Shown one piece after another: positions 17,491 through 27,712 of a DNA stretch of 64,000 bases. The position numbers and the translations under genes were made by a program. Origin of the DNA: Labrys wisconsinensis (GTDB lineage: Bacteria; Pseudomonadota; Alphaproteobacteria; Rhizobiales; Labraceae); contig NZ_JAUSVX010000019.1 in the NCBI RefSeq assembly GCF_030814995.1, forward strand, positions 62,001 through 126,000, in the 5' to 3' direction. Each line of letters begins with the position of its first letter. The stretch's first letter is position 1. Under the pieces are notes generated by a model. The model saw nothing but the letters and a program-made list of their open reading frames with translations. It had not been told where the DNA came from and searched no databases.

Positions 17491-18078
17491 ATGCCGACTC
17501 TGCCCCAGAGAAAGCGCGACCAGCGGCACATGCACCTGCTGCATGCCGCCCGGCGCTGCTTCGAGGCGCAAGGCTACCACCCGACCACGATGGAGGACAT
17601 CATCCGCGCCTCCGGCTTCTCGGCGGGCGCGGTCTATCGCTATTTCAAGAGCAAGGACGACCTCATCCTTGCCGCCGCCGAGGCTTCCATGGCGGAGCTT
17701 GCCGAGGCGTTCGCGCCTCTGCTTCGACGCGAGCCCATTCCGGCCCCGAAGGACTTCGTCCGGCTGCTCACGCATGCGATCGACACGGTCTCGCGCAGGG
17801 GCGACGTCGATCTGAGACGGATGGCCCTGCTGGGATGGGCGGAAGCCCAGCGCAACGAGCAGATCCGCGCGAAGCTGCGCGCGCATCACGATCGCCTCCT
17901 GCTCGACCTCGCACGCGTGGCGGAGCGGTGGGAGGAGAGCGGCGCGGCGGTCCGATCGGACAGGACCGCCGTGGCCAGGACATTGCTCGCGCTGGTTCTC
18001 GGCCTTGTCGTCCAGGGCGCTCTCGTCGAAGCAGGCCATGTCGAGGCGTTCGACGAGACCGTCCATCTCTTCCTTTGA
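17491..18078 (+). CDS. TetR-family transcriptional regulator
   Basis: 195 residues with an N-terminal TetR helix-turn-helix: LLHAARRCFEAQGYHPTTME followed by IIRASGFSAGAVYRYFKSKD (residues 16-57). The C-terminal ligand domain has no diagnostic motif. The GTG just upstream (17488) is in frame; I use the ATG at 17491. It stands at the end of the degradation island, 155 bp after the porin, so it may control the porin and membrane-protein unit or a neighbouring gene. Its targets are unknown. Confidence 0.88.
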   Translation: MPTLPQRKRDQRHMHLLHAARRCFEAQGYHPTTMEDIIRASGFSAGAVYRYFKSKDDLILAAAEASMAELAEAFAPLLRREPIPAPKDFVRLLTHAIDTVSRRGDVDLRRMALLGWAEAQRNEQIRAKLRAHHDRLLLDLARVAERWEESGAAVRSDRTAVARTLLALVLGLVVQGALVEAGHVEAFDETVHLFL

Positions 18079-18231
18079 AATGTCCCCTCGCGTCCGATCG
18101 CCGTGGATGCCGGCGGGAGGGCACGGCATGGACCTGCTCCGCCGGATCCGGCGACGACGGCCCGGAGCCCCTCACGCCGATGCGGAGCCCGAGCCGCCCT
18201 GCAGAACGGCGAGGAAAGCCCCAACCAGATA

Positions 18232-18259
18232 TTGACACGAATCATCGATAGGCTACTAG
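18232..18259 (+). promoter_or_regulatory. Predicted sigma-70-type promoter of the nrdAB leader
   Basis: TTGACA at 18232-18237 and TACTAG at 18254-18259, spaced 16 bp. This would start transcription at about 18266, at the 5' edge of the cobalamin riboswitch. The region 18079-18231 between the TetR gene and this promoter holds nothing else I can identify. Confidence 0.55.
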
Positions 18260-18261
18260 AT

Positions 18262-18445
18262 GCAGGCGTCACGGTTCTTCCGGGGTCGCCCTTTGGCCCC
18301 GGAGGCTAAGAGGGAAGCCGGTGTGATGCCGGCGCTGCCCCCGCAACTGTAAGCAGTGAGCCCGCGTCGAACATCGCCACTGGTGCCTCCCGGCACCGGG
18401 AAGGCCGACGGGGGTGACGACCTGCGAGCCAGGAGACCTGCCGCG
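18262..18445 (+). promoter_or_regulatory. Cobalamin (B12) riboswitch upstream of nrdAB
   Basis: The conserved core is present: AAGAGGGAAGCCGGTGTGAT, then GCCCCCGCAACTGTAAGC, then ACTGGTGCCTCCCGGCACCG with GGGAAGGCCGACGG, and the B12 box AGCCAGGAGACCTGCC. GCAGG at 18262 can pair with CCTGC at 18437 to close the aptamer. Adenosylcobalamin binding would switch off the ribonucleotide reductase genes that follow. A GGCGGGGTGTCC.GGTGG motif after the aptamer (18465-18482) is shared with the metE leader and may be part of the expression platform. The translated gene starts about 110 nt later. Confidence 0.95.
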
Positions 18446-18556
18446 ACGGACTGAACGTCAACGGGCGGGGTGTCCCGGTGGTGCGTCTCGTCGATCGGCA
18501 TTCCGCCGTCGGCCCGCGCCTCCATGTCTCTCCCCGTCGGACCGCATGGGGACAAG

Positions 18557-21448
18557 ATGCCGGCGACCGCGCTTCATACCACTGGGACTCATCAGGCTCC
18601 GATCCTCGTCGAGCGCGAGGAGCGCGCAACGGCCGAGCCCGGCTATCGCGTGATTCGCCGCAACGGGACGGTGACGCCGTTCGATGCGGGCAAGATCACG
18701 GTCGCGCTGACCAAGGCGTTCCTGGCGGTCGAAGGCGCCGGGGCGGCCGGCTCGCCCCGCGTGCACGACGTCGTTCAGGACCTGACGGACCAGGTCGTCG
18801 CGAACCTGACGCGCCGCGTCGGCGAAGCGCGCACGTTCCATATCGAGGACGTGCAGGATCAGGTCGAGCTGGCGCTCATGCGCGGCGAGCATCACAAGGT
18901 GGCGCGCGCCTATGTGCTCTATCGGGAGGAGCGGGCCCGCCGGCGGGCGGCTGCGAAAGCTGCGGATGCACGCCCGGCGGTCCCGGCGCTCCGCGTCAAG
19001 GCCGAGGACGGCAGCCTCGCGCCACTCGACGAGATCCGCTTCGCCACCATCGTCGAGGAAGCCTGCGCAGGGCTGGACGATGTCGCGGCGGCGCCGGTCA
19101 TCGGCGAGGCCCGGCGCAATCTCTACGACGGCATCACGCTGGACGAATTGTCGCTGGCGCCGATCCTGGCGGCCCGCACCCTCGTCGAGCAGGAGCCCAA
19201 CTATGCCTTCGTCTCGGCGCGCCTGCTGCTCGACAGGCTGCGGCGGGAGGCGCTGTCCTTCGTGTCCGGCGCGCCGGAACAGGCGACGCACGCTGAGATG
19301 AGCACGCGCTACGCCTCGTATTTTCCGGCCTTCGTGCGCACCGGCATCGAGGCCGAGCTGATCGATCCGGAGCTCGGTCGCTTCGACCTCGCCAGGCTGG
19401 GCGCCGCCCTGAAGCCCGAACGCGACCTGCAATTCCAGTTCCTCGGGCTGCAGACGCTCTACGATCGCTACTTCCTGCACGCCAGGGGCAAGCGCTTCGA
19501 GCTGCCGCAGGCCTTCTTCATGCGCGTCGCCATGGGCCTCGCCGTGCGCGAGATCGACCGCGAGGAGCGGGCGATCGCATTCTACCACCTCCTGTCGTCC
19601 TTCGACTTCATGGCGTCGACGCCGACGCTGTTCAACGCGGGCACGCTGCGCCCGCAACTGTCCTCCTGCTTCCTCACCACGGTCGCCGACGACCTCGACG
19701 CCATCTTCAAGGGCATCAAGGATAATGCTTTGCTGGCAAAGTATTCCGGCGGCCTCGGCAATGACTGGACCCCGGTCCGCGGCCTCGGCGCGCATATCAA
19801 GGGCACCAACGGCGAGAGCCAGGGCATCGTGCCGTTCCTGAAGGTCGCCAACGACACCGCCATCGCGGTCAACCAGGGCGGCAAGCGCAAGGGGGCGGTC
19901 TGCGCCTATCTGGAGACCTGGCACGTCGATATCGAGGAGTTCCTCGACCTCAGGAAGAACACCGGCGACGACCGTCGCCGCACCCACGACATGAACACCG
20001 CCAACTGGGTGCCGGACCTGTTCCTGGAGCGCGTCGAGGCGGACGGCGAATGGACGCTGTTCTCGCCGGACGAGGTGCCCGACCTGCACGAGCTCACGGG
20101 AAGCGCGTTCCGCAAGGCCTACGAAGCCCATGAGGCCCGGGCGGCGGCCGGCGGCATCAAGGTCCATCGCAAGGTCCGGGCGCTCGATCTCTGGCGGCGC
20201 ATGCTGACCATGCTGTTCGAGACCGGGCACCCCTGGATCACCTTCAAGGATCCCTGCAACATCCGCTCGCCGCAGCAGCATATCGGCGTGGTGCGTTCCT
20301 CGAACCTGTGCACCGAGATCACCTTGAACACCTCGAAGGACGAGGTCGCCGTCTGCAATCTCGGCTCGGTCAATCTCGCCAACCACGTGACGGAGGCGGG
20401 CCTCGACCTCGGCCGGCTGGCCGCGACGGTCGGCACGGCGATGCGCATGCTCGACAACGTCATCGACATCAATTTCTACACGATCCCCGAAGCGCGGCGC
20501 TCCAACCTGCGGCACCGGCCGGTCGGCCTCGGCGTGATGGGCTTCCAGGACGCGCTGCAGACGCTGCGCATCCCCTATGCGTCGGATGCGGCGGTGTCGT
20601 TCGCCGACGAGAGCATGGAGGCGGTGAGCTACCATGCGATATCGGCCTCGGCCGACCTGGCGGCCGAGCGCGGGCGCTACCCGAGCTTCGAAGGCTCGCT
20701 GTGGTCGAAGGGCATCCTGCCGATCGATTCCATCCGTCTGCTGCAGGACGAGCGGCCGGGCGTCGACATGGATCGATCGTCCCGGCTCGACTGGGCGGCG
20801 CTGCGCGAGCGGGTCAGGACGACCGGCATGCGCAACTCGAACACGATGGCGATCGCGCCGACCGCGACGATCTCCAACATCTGCGGCGTGGCGCAGTCGA
20901 TCGAGCCCGCCTACCAGAACCTGTTCGTCAAATCGAACATGTCGGGCGACTTCACCGTGCTGAACCCCCAGCTCGTCCACGATCTCAAGGCCCGCGGCCT
21001 GTGGGACGAGGTGATGGTGTCCGATCTCAAATATTTCGACGGGTCCGTCGGCCAGATCGACCGGGTGCCGCACGACCTCAAGGCACTGTATGCGACGGCC
21101 TTCGAGATCGAGTCCGCCTGGCTGATCGAGGCCGCGTCCCGGCGCCAGAAATGGATCGACCAGGCCCAGTCGCTGAACCTCTACATCGCCAATACCAGCG
21201 GCAGGAAGCTCGACGAGCTCTACAGGCTCGCCTGGCGCAAGGGGCTCAAGACGACCTACTATCTGAGGTCCCGGTCGGCCACCCATGTGGAGAAGTCGAC
21301 CCTGAAGGGCACGGACGGCAAGCTCAACGCCGTGCTGGCCACCCTCGCCGCCGCGCCTGCCGCGGCCGAGGCGATCGCCGCGCAGGCCGACGGCCCGTGG
21401 GGCAAGGCCTGCGCCATCGACGATCCCGATTGCGAAGCCTGCCAGTGA
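18557..21448 (+). CDS. nrdA: Ribonucleoside-diphosphate reductase large subunit (class I)
   Basis: Reduces ribonucleotides to deoxyribonucleotides; cytoplasmic, works with NrdB. About 963 residues, longer than E. coli NrdA because of two N-terminal ATP-cone modules: residues ~20-115 ([20 protein letters not shown]) and a second, more divergent one at ~135-235. Active-site residues: Cys371 in QLSSC, Asn583-Leu-Cys585-Thr-Glu587 in SSNLCTEI, and Cys600 in VCNLGSVNL. Cys371 to Cys585 is 214 residues, as in E. coli 225/439. The shuttle pair is Cys959/Cys962 at the C-terminus (DCEACQ). Start 18557 follows GGGGACAAG; in-frame ATGs at 18470 and 18524 lie close to or inside the riboswitch platform. 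Confidence 0.95.
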   Translation: MPATALHTTGTHQAPILVEREERATAEPGYRVIRRNGTVTPFDAGKITVALTKAFLAVEGAGAAGSPRVHDVVQDLTDQVVANLTRRVGEARTFHIEDVQDQVELALMRGEHHKVARAYVLYREERARRRAAAKAADARPAVPALRVKAEDGSLAPLDEIRFATIVEEACAGLDDVAAAPVIGEARRNLYDGITLDELSLAPILAARTLVEQEPNYAFVSARLLLDRLRREALSFVSGAPEQATHAEMSTRYASYFPAFVRTGIEAELIDPELGRFDLARLGAALKPERDLQFQFLGLQTLYDRYFLHARGKRFELPQAFFMRVAMGLAVREIDREERAIAFYHLLSSFDFMASTPTLFNAGTLRPQLSSCFLTTVADDLDAIFKGIKDNALLAKYSGGLGNDWTPVRGLGAHIKGTNGESQGIVPFLKVANDTAIAVNQGGKRKGAVCAYLETWHVDIEEFLDLRKNTGDDRRRTHDMNTANWVPDLFLERVEADGEWTLFSPDEVPDLHELTGSAFRKAYEAHEARAAAGGIKVHRKVRALDLWRRMLTMLFETGHPWITFKDPCNIRSPQQHIGVVRSSNLCTEITLNTSKDEVAVCNLGSVNLANHVTEAGLDLGRLAATVGTAMRMLDNVIDINFYTIPEARRSNLRHRPVGLGVMGFQDALQTLRIPYASDAAVSFADESMEAVSYHAISASADLAAERGRYPSFEGSLWSKGILPIDSIRLLQDERPGVDMDRSSRLDWAALRERVRTTGMRNSNTMAIAPTATISNICGVAQSIEPAYQNLFVKSNMSGDFTVLNPQLVHDLKARGLWDEVMVSDLKYFDGSVGQIDRVPHDLKALYATAFEIESAWLIEAASRRQKWIDQAQSLNLYIANTSGRKLDELYRLAWRKGLKTTYYLRSRSATHVEKSTLKGTDGKLNAVLATLAAAPAAAEAIAAQADGPWGKACAIDDPDCEACQ

Positions 21449-21468
21449 GCGGAGACGGGAAGACAGAC

Positions 21469-22596
21469 ATGCTCGACTGGTCCGAACCCAAGGCCGATCC
21501 GGCGGCCGCAACGACGGCCCCGCTTCTCTCCCCGACGGCGGCCGATGCCACCGGCCTCGGCGAGATCGACCGCGGCGGCGGACGGGTGCAGGTGGACGAC
21601 AAGCGGATGATCAACGCCCGCGCCGACGTCAACCAGCTCCTGCCGCTCAAATATCGCTGGGCCTGGGAGAAATATCTCGCCGGCTGCAACAATCACTGGA
21701 TGCCGACCGAGGTCTCCATGCAGGCCGACATCGCGCTGTGGAAGTCGCGCGAGGGTCTCACCGAGGACGAGCGGCGCATGATCAAGCGCAATCTCGGCTT
21801 CTTCGCCGCCTCCGAGAGCCTCGTCGCCAACAACATCGTGCTGGCGATCTACCGCCACCTCACCAACCCCGAATGCCGGCAATACCTCCTGCGGCAGGCC
21901 TTCGAGGAGGCGGTGCACACCCATACCTTCCAGTACATCGTCGAGAGCCTCGGCCTCGACGAGGGCGAATTGTTCAACATGTACCGCGAGGTGCCCTCGA
22001 TCACCGACAAGGCGGCCTGGGCGCTGAAGCACACGCGCAATCTCGACGACGCCGATTTCAGGACCGGCACGCCCGCGGCCGACCGGGATTTCCTGCGCGA
22101 CCTCGTCGCCTTCTACGTCGTGTTCGAGGGCATGTGGTTCTACACCGGCTTCGCGCAGATCCTGTCGCTCGGCCGGCGCAACAAGATGGTCGGCATCGCC
22201 GAGCAGTACCAGTACATCCTGCGTGACGAGAGCCTGCATCTCAACTTCGGCATCGACGTGATCAACCAGATCAGAAACGAGAACCCGGGCCTGTGGACCA
22301 GGGCGTTCCAGGATGAGGTCAGGGCGATGATCGCCGAGGCGGCGCAGCTCGAGGCCGCCTATGGGCGGGACACGATGCCGCGCGGCTTCCTCGGGCTGAA
22401 CGCGGCGCTGTGCGAGCAATACATGCATTTCATCGCCAACCGCCGCTGCGCCCAGCTCGGGCTCGCGCCCGTCTTCGCCGAGGCGGAGAATCCGTTCCCG
22501 TGGATGAGCGAGGCGATGGACCTGAAGAAGGAGAAGAACTTCTTCGAGACCCGCGTCATCGAATACCAGAACGGCGGATCGCTGGCATGGGACTGA
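21469..22596 (+). CDS. nrdB: Ribonucleotide reductase small subunit, class Ic type (Phe at the radical Tyr position)
   Basis: Makes the oxidant that starts catalysis in NrdA. 375 residues, starting 20 bp after nrdA behind GGAGACGGGAAGAC. Six metal ligands can be placed: Glu116, Glu147, His150, Glu220, Glu254, His257. Their spacing (31, 3, 73, 34, 3) is exactly that of Chlamydia trachomatis R2 (Glu89, Glu120, His123, Glu193, Glu227, His230). The first ligand is Glu, not Asp, and the radical Tyr position is Phe154 (in [18 protein letters not shown]), with Tyr156 two residues on, as in the chlamydial protein. By family knowledge such class Ic subunits use a Mn(IV)/Fe(III) cofactor and no tyrosyl radical. 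Strong prediction, not tested. Confidence 0.95.
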   Translation: MLDWSEPKADPAAATTAPLLSPTAADATGLGEIDRGGGRVQVDDKRMINARADVNQLLPLKYRWAWEKYLAGCNNHWMPTEVSMQADIALWKSREGLTEDERRMIKRNLGFFAASESLVANNIVLAIYRHLTNPECRQYLLRQAFEEAVHTHTFQYIVESLGLDEGELFNMYREVPSITDKAAWALKHTRNLDDADFRTGTPAADRDFLRDLVAFYVVFEGMWFYTGFAQILSLGRRNKMVGIAEQYQYILRDESLHLNFGIDVINQIRNENPGLWTRAFQDEVRAMIAEAAQLEAAYGRDTMPRGFLGLNAALCEQYMHFIANRRCAQLGLAPVFAEAENPFPWMSEAMDLKKEKNFFETRVIEYQNGGSLAWD

Positions 22597-22698
22597 CGCC
22601 CGCCCCGCGAACCGGGTGCCATTCGCCCGCCGGCCGGCCGAAATCTGCCTCGTCTCGCAGCGAGGCCGCCGGCCGACGCCAGCGGCCTCGACGCGCTC

Positions 22699-25044
22699 TC
22701 AGGCGGCTCGCGCCCGCAGCCGGAGCTCTCGGGCAGCGGCGACCATGTTCACCAGCGCGGGACGGACTTCCTCCCACTTCCGGGTCTTAAGGCCACAGTC
22801 GGGATTGACCCAGAGCTGGTCGCCGCCGATCCGCTCGCTGGCCAGCAGCAGCAGCTCCGCCATCTCGCCGACCTCCGGCACCCGCGGCGAGTGGATGTCG
22901 TAGACGCCCGGGCCGATCTCGTTGGGATATTTGAAGCTCCTGAAGGCGTCGAGCAGCTCCATGCGCGAGCGCGAGGTCTCGATCGAGATGACGTCGGCGT
23001 CCATGGCCGCGATCGCGTCGATGATCTGGTTGAACTCCGAGTAGCACATGTGCGTGTGGATCTGCGTCTCGTCGGCGACGCCGCTGGAGCAGATGCGGAA
23101 GCACTCCACCGCCCAGTCGAGATAGGTCTTCCAGTCCGCCCTGCGCAGCGGCAGCCCCTCGCGCAGGGCAGCCTCGTCGATCTGGATCATCCCCGCCCCG
23201 GCCTTTTCCAGGTCGGTCACCTCGTCGCGGATGGCGAGGGCGATCTGGCGGCAGACCTCGCCGCGCGGGAGGTCGTCGCGCACGAAGGACCAGTTGAGGA
23301 TGGTGACGGGGCCCGTCAGCATGCCCTTCACCGGCCTGGTCGTCACCGACTGGGCGTAGTGCCACCAGGCGACGGTCATCGGATTGGGGCGCGAGACGTC
23401 GCCGAAGATGATCGGCGGGCGCACATAGCGCGAGCCGTAGCTCTGCACCCAGGCATGCTGCGTGAAGGCGAAGCCCGCGAGCTGCTCGCCGAAATACTGC
23501 ACCATGTCGTTGCGCTCGAACTCGCCGTGGACCAGCACGTCGAGGCCGATCTCCTCCTGCCAGCGGATCGTGGCCGCCGTCTCCTGCTTCAGGAAGGCGT
23601 CGTAGTCCGCGTAGCTGAGCTCGCCCCTGGCATGGCGCGAGCGCGCCTTGCGCACCTCGGCCGTCTGCGGGAAGGAGCCGATGGTGGTGGTCGGGAAGGC
23701 GGGCAGGCGCAGCTTCGCGGCCTGGAGCTTGCGCCTTCCGGCGAACGGGCTCTGCCGTGTCTTCATGCCGGCGTCGATCCCGGCCATCCGCCCCTGGACG
23801 AGCGGGTCATGGACGCGGAGCGAAGCGGCGCGGGACGCCAGCGCCTTCGCCGAGGCATCGAGCTTCGCCCGCGCGGCTTGCCGGCCGCCGGCCAGCGCCG
23901 CGGCGATCGTGGTGAGCTCGTCCATCTTCTGGACGGAGAAGGCGAGCCAGGACCTGAGGTCGGGCTCCAGCGCGGTTTCCAGCTCGACGTCGATCGGCAC
24001 GTGGAGCAGCGAGCAGGACGCCGCGATCTCGATCCCGGCCGCGCCGCGCCGGGCCATGACGGGCTCGACCCGATCGAGAATGGCGTCGAGGTTGGACCGC
24101 CAGATGTTGCGCCCGTCGACCACGCCGAGCGACAGGACGAGGTCCGGCCGTGCCCCGTCGAGGATCGCCGCAAGCTCTCCGGGCGCGCGCACCAGATCGA
24201 CGTGCAGCCCCTGGACCGGCAGGGCCAGCGCCGTGCCGAGATTGGCGCCGAGCCCGTCGAAATAGGCATTGAGCAGGATGTTCAGGCCGGGGGCGGCCGC
24301 AGCGAGGCGGCCATACGCGACCCTGAACGCCTCCCGTTCCTCCGGGGCCAGGTCGAGCGCCAGCACCGGCTCGTCGATCTGCACCCAGTCGGCGCCGGCA
24401 GCCGCCAGCCTGCCCAGGATGTCCTCATAGACCGGCAGCAGCTTTGCCAGCAACGTCACCGGATCGAAGCCGGGCTCGGATGATTTGCCCAGCTTGAGGA
24501 AGGTGAGCGGGCCGACGAGCACCGGCCGTGTGTGGACGCCCAGGGCCTTGGCCTCGAGAAACTCCTCCACCGGCTTGGTGGAGGTGAGGGAGAAGGCCTG
24601 CCCGGCCGAAAGCTCCGGCACCATATAGTGATAGTTGGTGTCGAACCACTTGGTCATCTCCAGCGCGGTGACGCCGTGATGCTCGTGGCCGTGATGGGTG
24701 TGGCCGCAATCGGCCGCCACGTCGCCCTGGCTGCCGCGCGCCATGGCGAAATAGATGTCGAGCGGCACGGCGCCGCCGCTCCAGCCATAGCGCGGCGGGA
24801 TGGCGCCGACCATGACCGCGGTGTCGAGCACCTGGTCGTAGAACGAGAAGTCGTTGGACGGGATCGCCGTGATGCCGCGATCGCGCTGCTCGATCCAGTT
24901 GGCCGCCCGCAGCGCCCTGGCCGTGTCGAGCAGCTCCGCGGCCGGGCTCTTTCCCGACCAATAGGATTCGAGGGCGAATTTCAGCTCGCGACGGCGGCCG
25001 ATCCTCGACACGCCGAGCGTGGCGATGGAGATTTCCGAAGGCAT
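22699..25044 (-). CDS. metE: Cobalamin-independent methionine synthase
   Basis: Transfers a methyl group from methyltetrahydrofolate polyglutamate to homocysteine without B12. 781 residues, two MetE barrels. The C-terminal zinc site is intact: His-x-Cys in [11 protein letters not shown], Glu in VISIETSRS and Cys in [10 protein letters not shown]. The N-terminal [20 protein letters not shown] is canonical. An insertion at residues 109-123 just before the conserved [14 protein letters not shown] block is His-rich ([11 protein letters not shown]), absent from E. coli MetE as far as I recall. The gene is convergent with nrdB, 102 bp away, and is preceded by its own B12 riboswitch, so it should be made only when cobalamin is scarce. 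Confidence 0.96.
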   Translation of the reverse strand: MPSEISIATLGVSRIGRRRELKFALESYWSGKSPAAELLDTARALRAANWIEQRDRGITAIPSNDFSFYDQVLDTAVMVGAIPPRYGWSGGAVPLDIYFAMARGSQGDVAADCGHTHHGHEHHGVTALEMTKWFDTNYHYMVPELSAGQAFSLTSTKPVEEFLEAKALGVHTRPVLVGPLTFLKLGKSSEPGFDPVTLLAKLLPVYEDILGRLAAAGADWVQIDEPVLALDLAPEEREAFRVAYGRLAAAAPGLNILLNAYFDGLGANLGTALALPVQGLHVDLVRAPGELAAILDGARPDLVLSLGVVDGRNIWRSNLDAILDRVEPVMARRGAAGIEIAASCSLLHVPIDVELETALEPDLRSWLAFSVQKMDELTTIAAALAGGRQAARAKLDASAKALASRAASLRVHDPLVQGRMAGIDAGMKTRQSPFAGRRKLQAAKLRLPAFPTTTIGSFPQTAEVRKARSRHARGELSYADYDAFLKQETAATIRWQEEIGLDVLVHGEFERNDMVQYFGEQLAGFAFTQHAWVQSYGSRYVRPPIIFGDVSRPNPMTVAWWHYAQSVTTRPVKGMLTGPVTILNWSFVRDDLPRGEVCRQIALAIRDEVTDLEKAGAGMIQIDEAALREGLPLRRADWKTYLDWAVECFRICSSGVADETQIHTHMCYSEFNQIIDAIAAMDADVISIETSRSRMELLDAFRSFKYPNEIGPGVYDIHSPRVPEVGEMAELLLLASERIGGDQLWVNPDCGLKTRKWEEVRPALVNMVAAARELRLRARAA

Positions 25045-25159
25045 ATGACACCCCGATATGACTGCGACGGGGCTTTTTGCGGACGCGAAGCGAGCCGCGT
25101 CCCGGAGGAGGCGACCTGCCGGCGACCCACCAGGACACCCCGCCTGTGGACGTTATCTG

Positions 25160-25343
25160 TCACGGCAGGTCTCCTGGCTCGCGGGTCGTCGCCTCCGTTC
25201 GTCTTCCCAAGGCTCGTCGCCTCAGTGACATCCGTGAACGTCGGCTCGCCGCTTACAGTTGCGGGGGCAGCGCCGGCATCGCACCGGCTTCCCTCTTAGC
25301 CCCTGGCAACCGCGAACGGCCCAGGGGAACCATGACGGCTGCC
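25160..25343 (-). promoter_or_regulatory. Cobalamin (B12) riboswitch upstream of metE
   Basis: Read on the minus strand: CTAAGAGGGAAGCCGGTGCG, then GCCCCCGCAACTGTAAGC, then a GGGAAGACGAACGGAGGCGA segment, and the B12 box AGCCAGGAGACCTGCC. GGCAG at 25343-25339 can pair with CTGCC near 25164 to close the aptamer. A GGCGGGGTGTCCTGGTGG tract follows, nearly the same as after the nrdAB riboswitch. A minus-strand TTGACA at 25371-25366 is a possible -35. About 115 nt separate the aptamer from the metE ATG. Confidence 0.95.
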
Positions 25344-25721
25344 ATCATCACCAGGGCATCGTCGCTGTCAAGCGTCATATAAAGAAATATTTATGTCTTT
25401 CTATGTCAGATCCGGAACGACGGCGGGCCGGCTTCGGACGCGCGGCGCCGGAGGGGCCGCCTCGCCGATGGCCGGCCATCAACCGGCTTCGCGAAGGACC
25501 AAGCTGCAAGATCAGAACCGGCCGCCTCAATTGTGACCAGGCATCATCGACCAAGCATCGAAGTTCTTCTGGATTAGAATAAGTTTAAAAAGCACAACTT
25601 GGAGCCTTTTGACCAGTATTCACTTGGATTCAAGGGACTTGACGGCACAGATCATGATTGAAGCTGCCATGGTTTGGCGATAGAGCGTTGCCCGACACAT
25701 CAGACCGAAGGGCTTCAGACC
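25344..25721. promoter_or_regulatory. Divergent intergenic region between metE and the ABC importer operon
   Basis: No gene or RNA recognised. Two AT-rich stretches stand out: about 25376-25405 (metE side) and about 25555-25605 (GGATTAGAATAAGTTTAAAA), the latter probably promoter sequence for the rightward importer operon. TTCT and AGAA half-sites near 25562-25576 form a short inverted repeat that could be an iron-regulator site, but this is too weak to name. Confidence 0.35.
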
Positions 25722-26687
25722 ATGAGGCGCGCTTTCAGATTGTTCTCCCTCGCTGGTCTATTCGCCACCGTCGTCGGGAGCACGGCTCTTGCTCAGGATG
25801 CCGGCAGGCAATCCGTCGTCGACGACCGCGGCATCGCCGTCGAGGTTCCCGCCCATCCGCAGCGGATCGCCGCGATCTCCTATCTGGCGACCGATGTGGC
25901 GTTCGCTCTCGGCATCAAGCCCGTCGCGACGACCTACATGATGGCCGGGCGCGATCCGGACTTTCTGCTCGGGCTGACCAAGGACATCAAGCAGATCGGA
26001 CAGCGCGCCAAACCCAATCTCGAGCTCCTGTCGGACGCCAAGCCCGACCTCATCGTCGCGATCCGGCGCTATACCGTCGGCAATGCCGAGCAGCTCCAGA
26101 AAATCGCGCCCTATCTCGCCTACAACATGGAGCTCCTGAGCGAGAGCTACGAGGAAGTGGCGGAGCTTGCGAAGATCCTCGGCAAGCCGGAGCGCGGCGA
26201 GCAGCTCAACGCGGACTTCAAGCAGCATCTGAGGGACTTCAGCGCCAAAGCGCCGAAGGACGTGCATCCGCGCTTCGTCATCATGTGGGGCGGCGACACG
26301 CCGTTCGCCTTCCACACCGAGAACACCGCGGCATCGATCGTCGCGGCCCTCGGCGGCGACAACATCGCCGGCCCCATGCCGCAGGGCGGTCGGTTCGGCA
26401 TCGATCTCAGCCTTGAGACCCTGCTGGAGAAGGACCCGCAGGTCATCTTCGTGATGGACGGCGGCCCGGACCGCCCGCACGAGAACAACCCGATCTGGCA
26501 GCAGCTCTCCGCGGTGAGGGACGGCCGCGTGCACTATGTCGGCGACCAATGGGCGGAGACCAACGGCCCGATCGCGCGCGAGATCGTGCTGCGCGAGGCG
26601 GCCCATTATCTCTATCCCGACACCTTCCCGGCCGTCGACGTCCGGGCCGAGGCGGCCAGGCTCGTTCCGGCAGACCTGCGGAAGTGA
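25722..26687 (+). CDS. Periplasmic binding protein of an iron-siderophore/cobalamin-class ABC importer
   Basis: 321 residues with a signal peptide (hydrophobic core LFSLAGLFATVVGSTALA, cleaved before QDAG). The mature part has the FepB/FhuD/BtuF pattern: VVDDRGIAVEVPAHPQRIAA, then PNLELLSDAKPDLIVA, then DPQVIFVMDGG and WQQLSAVRDGRVHYV. First gene of a four-gene transport operon; its stop overlaps the next start (GTGA). The ligand may be ferric siderophore, haem or corrinoid. The B12 riboswitch next door is on the opposite strand and does not serve this operon, which slightly favours iron. Confidence 0.85.
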   Translation: MRRAFRLFSLAGLFATVVGSTALAQDAGRQSVVDDRGIAVEVPAHPQRIAAISYLATDVAFALGIKPVATTYMMAGRDPDFLLGLTKDIKQIGQRAKPNLELLSDAKPDLIVAIRRYTVGNAEQLQKIAPYLAYNMELLSESYEEVAELAKILGKPERGEQLNADFKQHLRDFSAKAPKDVHPRFVIMWGGDTPFAFHTENTAASIVAALGGDNIAGPMPQGGRFGIDLSLETLLEKDPQVIFVMDGGPDRPHENNPIWQQLSAVRDGRVHYVGDQWAETNGPIAREIVLREAAHYLYPDTFPAVDVRAEAARLVPADLRK

Positions 26688-27712
26688 GGGCGGTCCGGTC
26701 GGCAGCGCCGCGAGGCAGCGCCGCACGATCCCTGACGATGACGATGGGCGTCGTCATCGCCGCCGTCTTCGTCATCGCCGGCGGCCTGCTCGTCGGGGCA
26801 AGGCCTCTTGCGCCGCAAGCGCTCGTGTCAGCCTTGCTGTGGCCCGACGGGAAGATCGACTCGATCCTGGTGTGGACGCTGCGGCTGCCGCGCAGCCTGG
26901 CCGCCTTCATCGGCGGCGCCGGCCTCGGCGTCTCCGGATATCTGCTGCAGACCCTGACCCGCAACCCTCTCGCCGGACCGGGGCTGACCGGCGTGATGTC
27001 CGGCGCCGTCGCGCCGATCGTCTTCTGCTTCGTGTTCCTGCCCTGGCTCTCCTCGGTCTTCTACCCGCTCGTCGGCATGGCGGGCGGGCTGGGCGCGGCG
27101 CTGGCGACCTTCTGGATCGCGCGCGGGGCACGGGGACGCCCGCTGCATCTGGCCCTCGGGGGCATCGGCGTCTCGCTCTTCCTCGGGGCGATCACCACCT
27201 ACCTCCTCATCCTCAGCGGGCAACTGGCGCCGTCGCTGCTGTTCTGGCTGGCCGGCGGGTTCCAGGGCCGTACATGGACCCAGCTCGCCTCTATGGCTCC
27301 CTGGGTCATCCTCGCCACCGCCGGCGCCCTGGCGTCGCATCGCGCCCTCGGCCTGCTCGCGCTCAGCGAGGAGGCGGCGGCCGGCATGGGCTTGCAGCTC
27401 GCCGTCTGGAAGCCGTTTCTGCTGCTGCTCGCCATCCTCCCGGTCGCCGGCATCGTGCCCGTCGCAGGGCCCGTGGCCTTCGTCGGCCTGGCAACGCCGC
27501 ATATCGCGCGGCTTCTCAATCCCCACAGCCCCGGATGGACCGTCGCGCTGACCGCCTCTCTCGGCGGACTGATGGTTGCCGCCGCCGACATCGTGGCGCG
27601 GTCGATCGCCCTCCCCAGAGAGCTTCCCGTCGGGATCATCACCGCCCTGATCGGCGGCCCGGTCTTCATATACCTCGCGCAGCGCCGCAGCTTCGCGCTC
27701 GGGGGCCCCTGA
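26684..27712 (+). CDS. FecCD-family ABC importer permease 1
   Basis: Inner-membrane permease with about ten hydrophobic segments. Family signatures: WTLRLPRSLAAFIGGAGLGV, then QTLTRNPLAGPGLTGVMSGA, and AGPVAFVGLATPHIARLLNP near the C-terminus. The GTG at 26684 overlaps the previous stop and gives 342 residues; ATGs at 26738 and 26744 would give about 324. Both sizes suit the family, and coupling favours GTG. It pairs with the next permease as a heterodimer. Confidence 0.88.
   Translation: MRAVRSAAPRGSAARSLTMTMGVVIAAVFVIAGGLLVGARPLAPQALVSALLWPDGKIDSILVWTLRLPRSLAAFIGGAGLGVSGYLLQTLTRNPLAGPGLTGVMSGAVAPIVFCFVFLPWLSSVFYPLVGMAGGLGAALATFWIARGARGRPLHLALGGIGVSLFLGAITTYLLILSGQLAPSLLFWLAGGFQGRTWTQLASMAPWVILATAGALASHRALGLLALSEEAAAGMGLQLAVWKPFLLLLAILPVAGIVPVAGPVAFVGLATPHIARLLNPHSPGWTVALTASLGGLMVAAADIVARSIALPRELPVGIITALIGGPVFIYLAQRRSFALGGP

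Noticed and set aside
18458-21511. Very long open frame on the minus strand opposite nrdA (about 1000 codons)
   Set aside because: It is antisense to a fully conserved NrdA and reads as Arg/Gly/Asp/Val-rich noise; such mirror frames are expected in high-GC DNA. The same applies to the long antisense frames opposite the ABC, E1, prp and aldolase genes.
21469-22596. Ordinary class Ia NrdB with a tyrosyl radical
   Set aside because: The position four residues after the His ligand is Phe, the first ligand is Glu, and ligand spacing matches class Ic.
25160-26687. B12 riboswitch serving the FecB-type importer (which would make it a cobalamin importer)
   Set aside because: The aptamer is on the minus strand and reads only toward metE. 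The importer leader has no B12 box, so a BtuFCD assignment is not supported, though not excluded.
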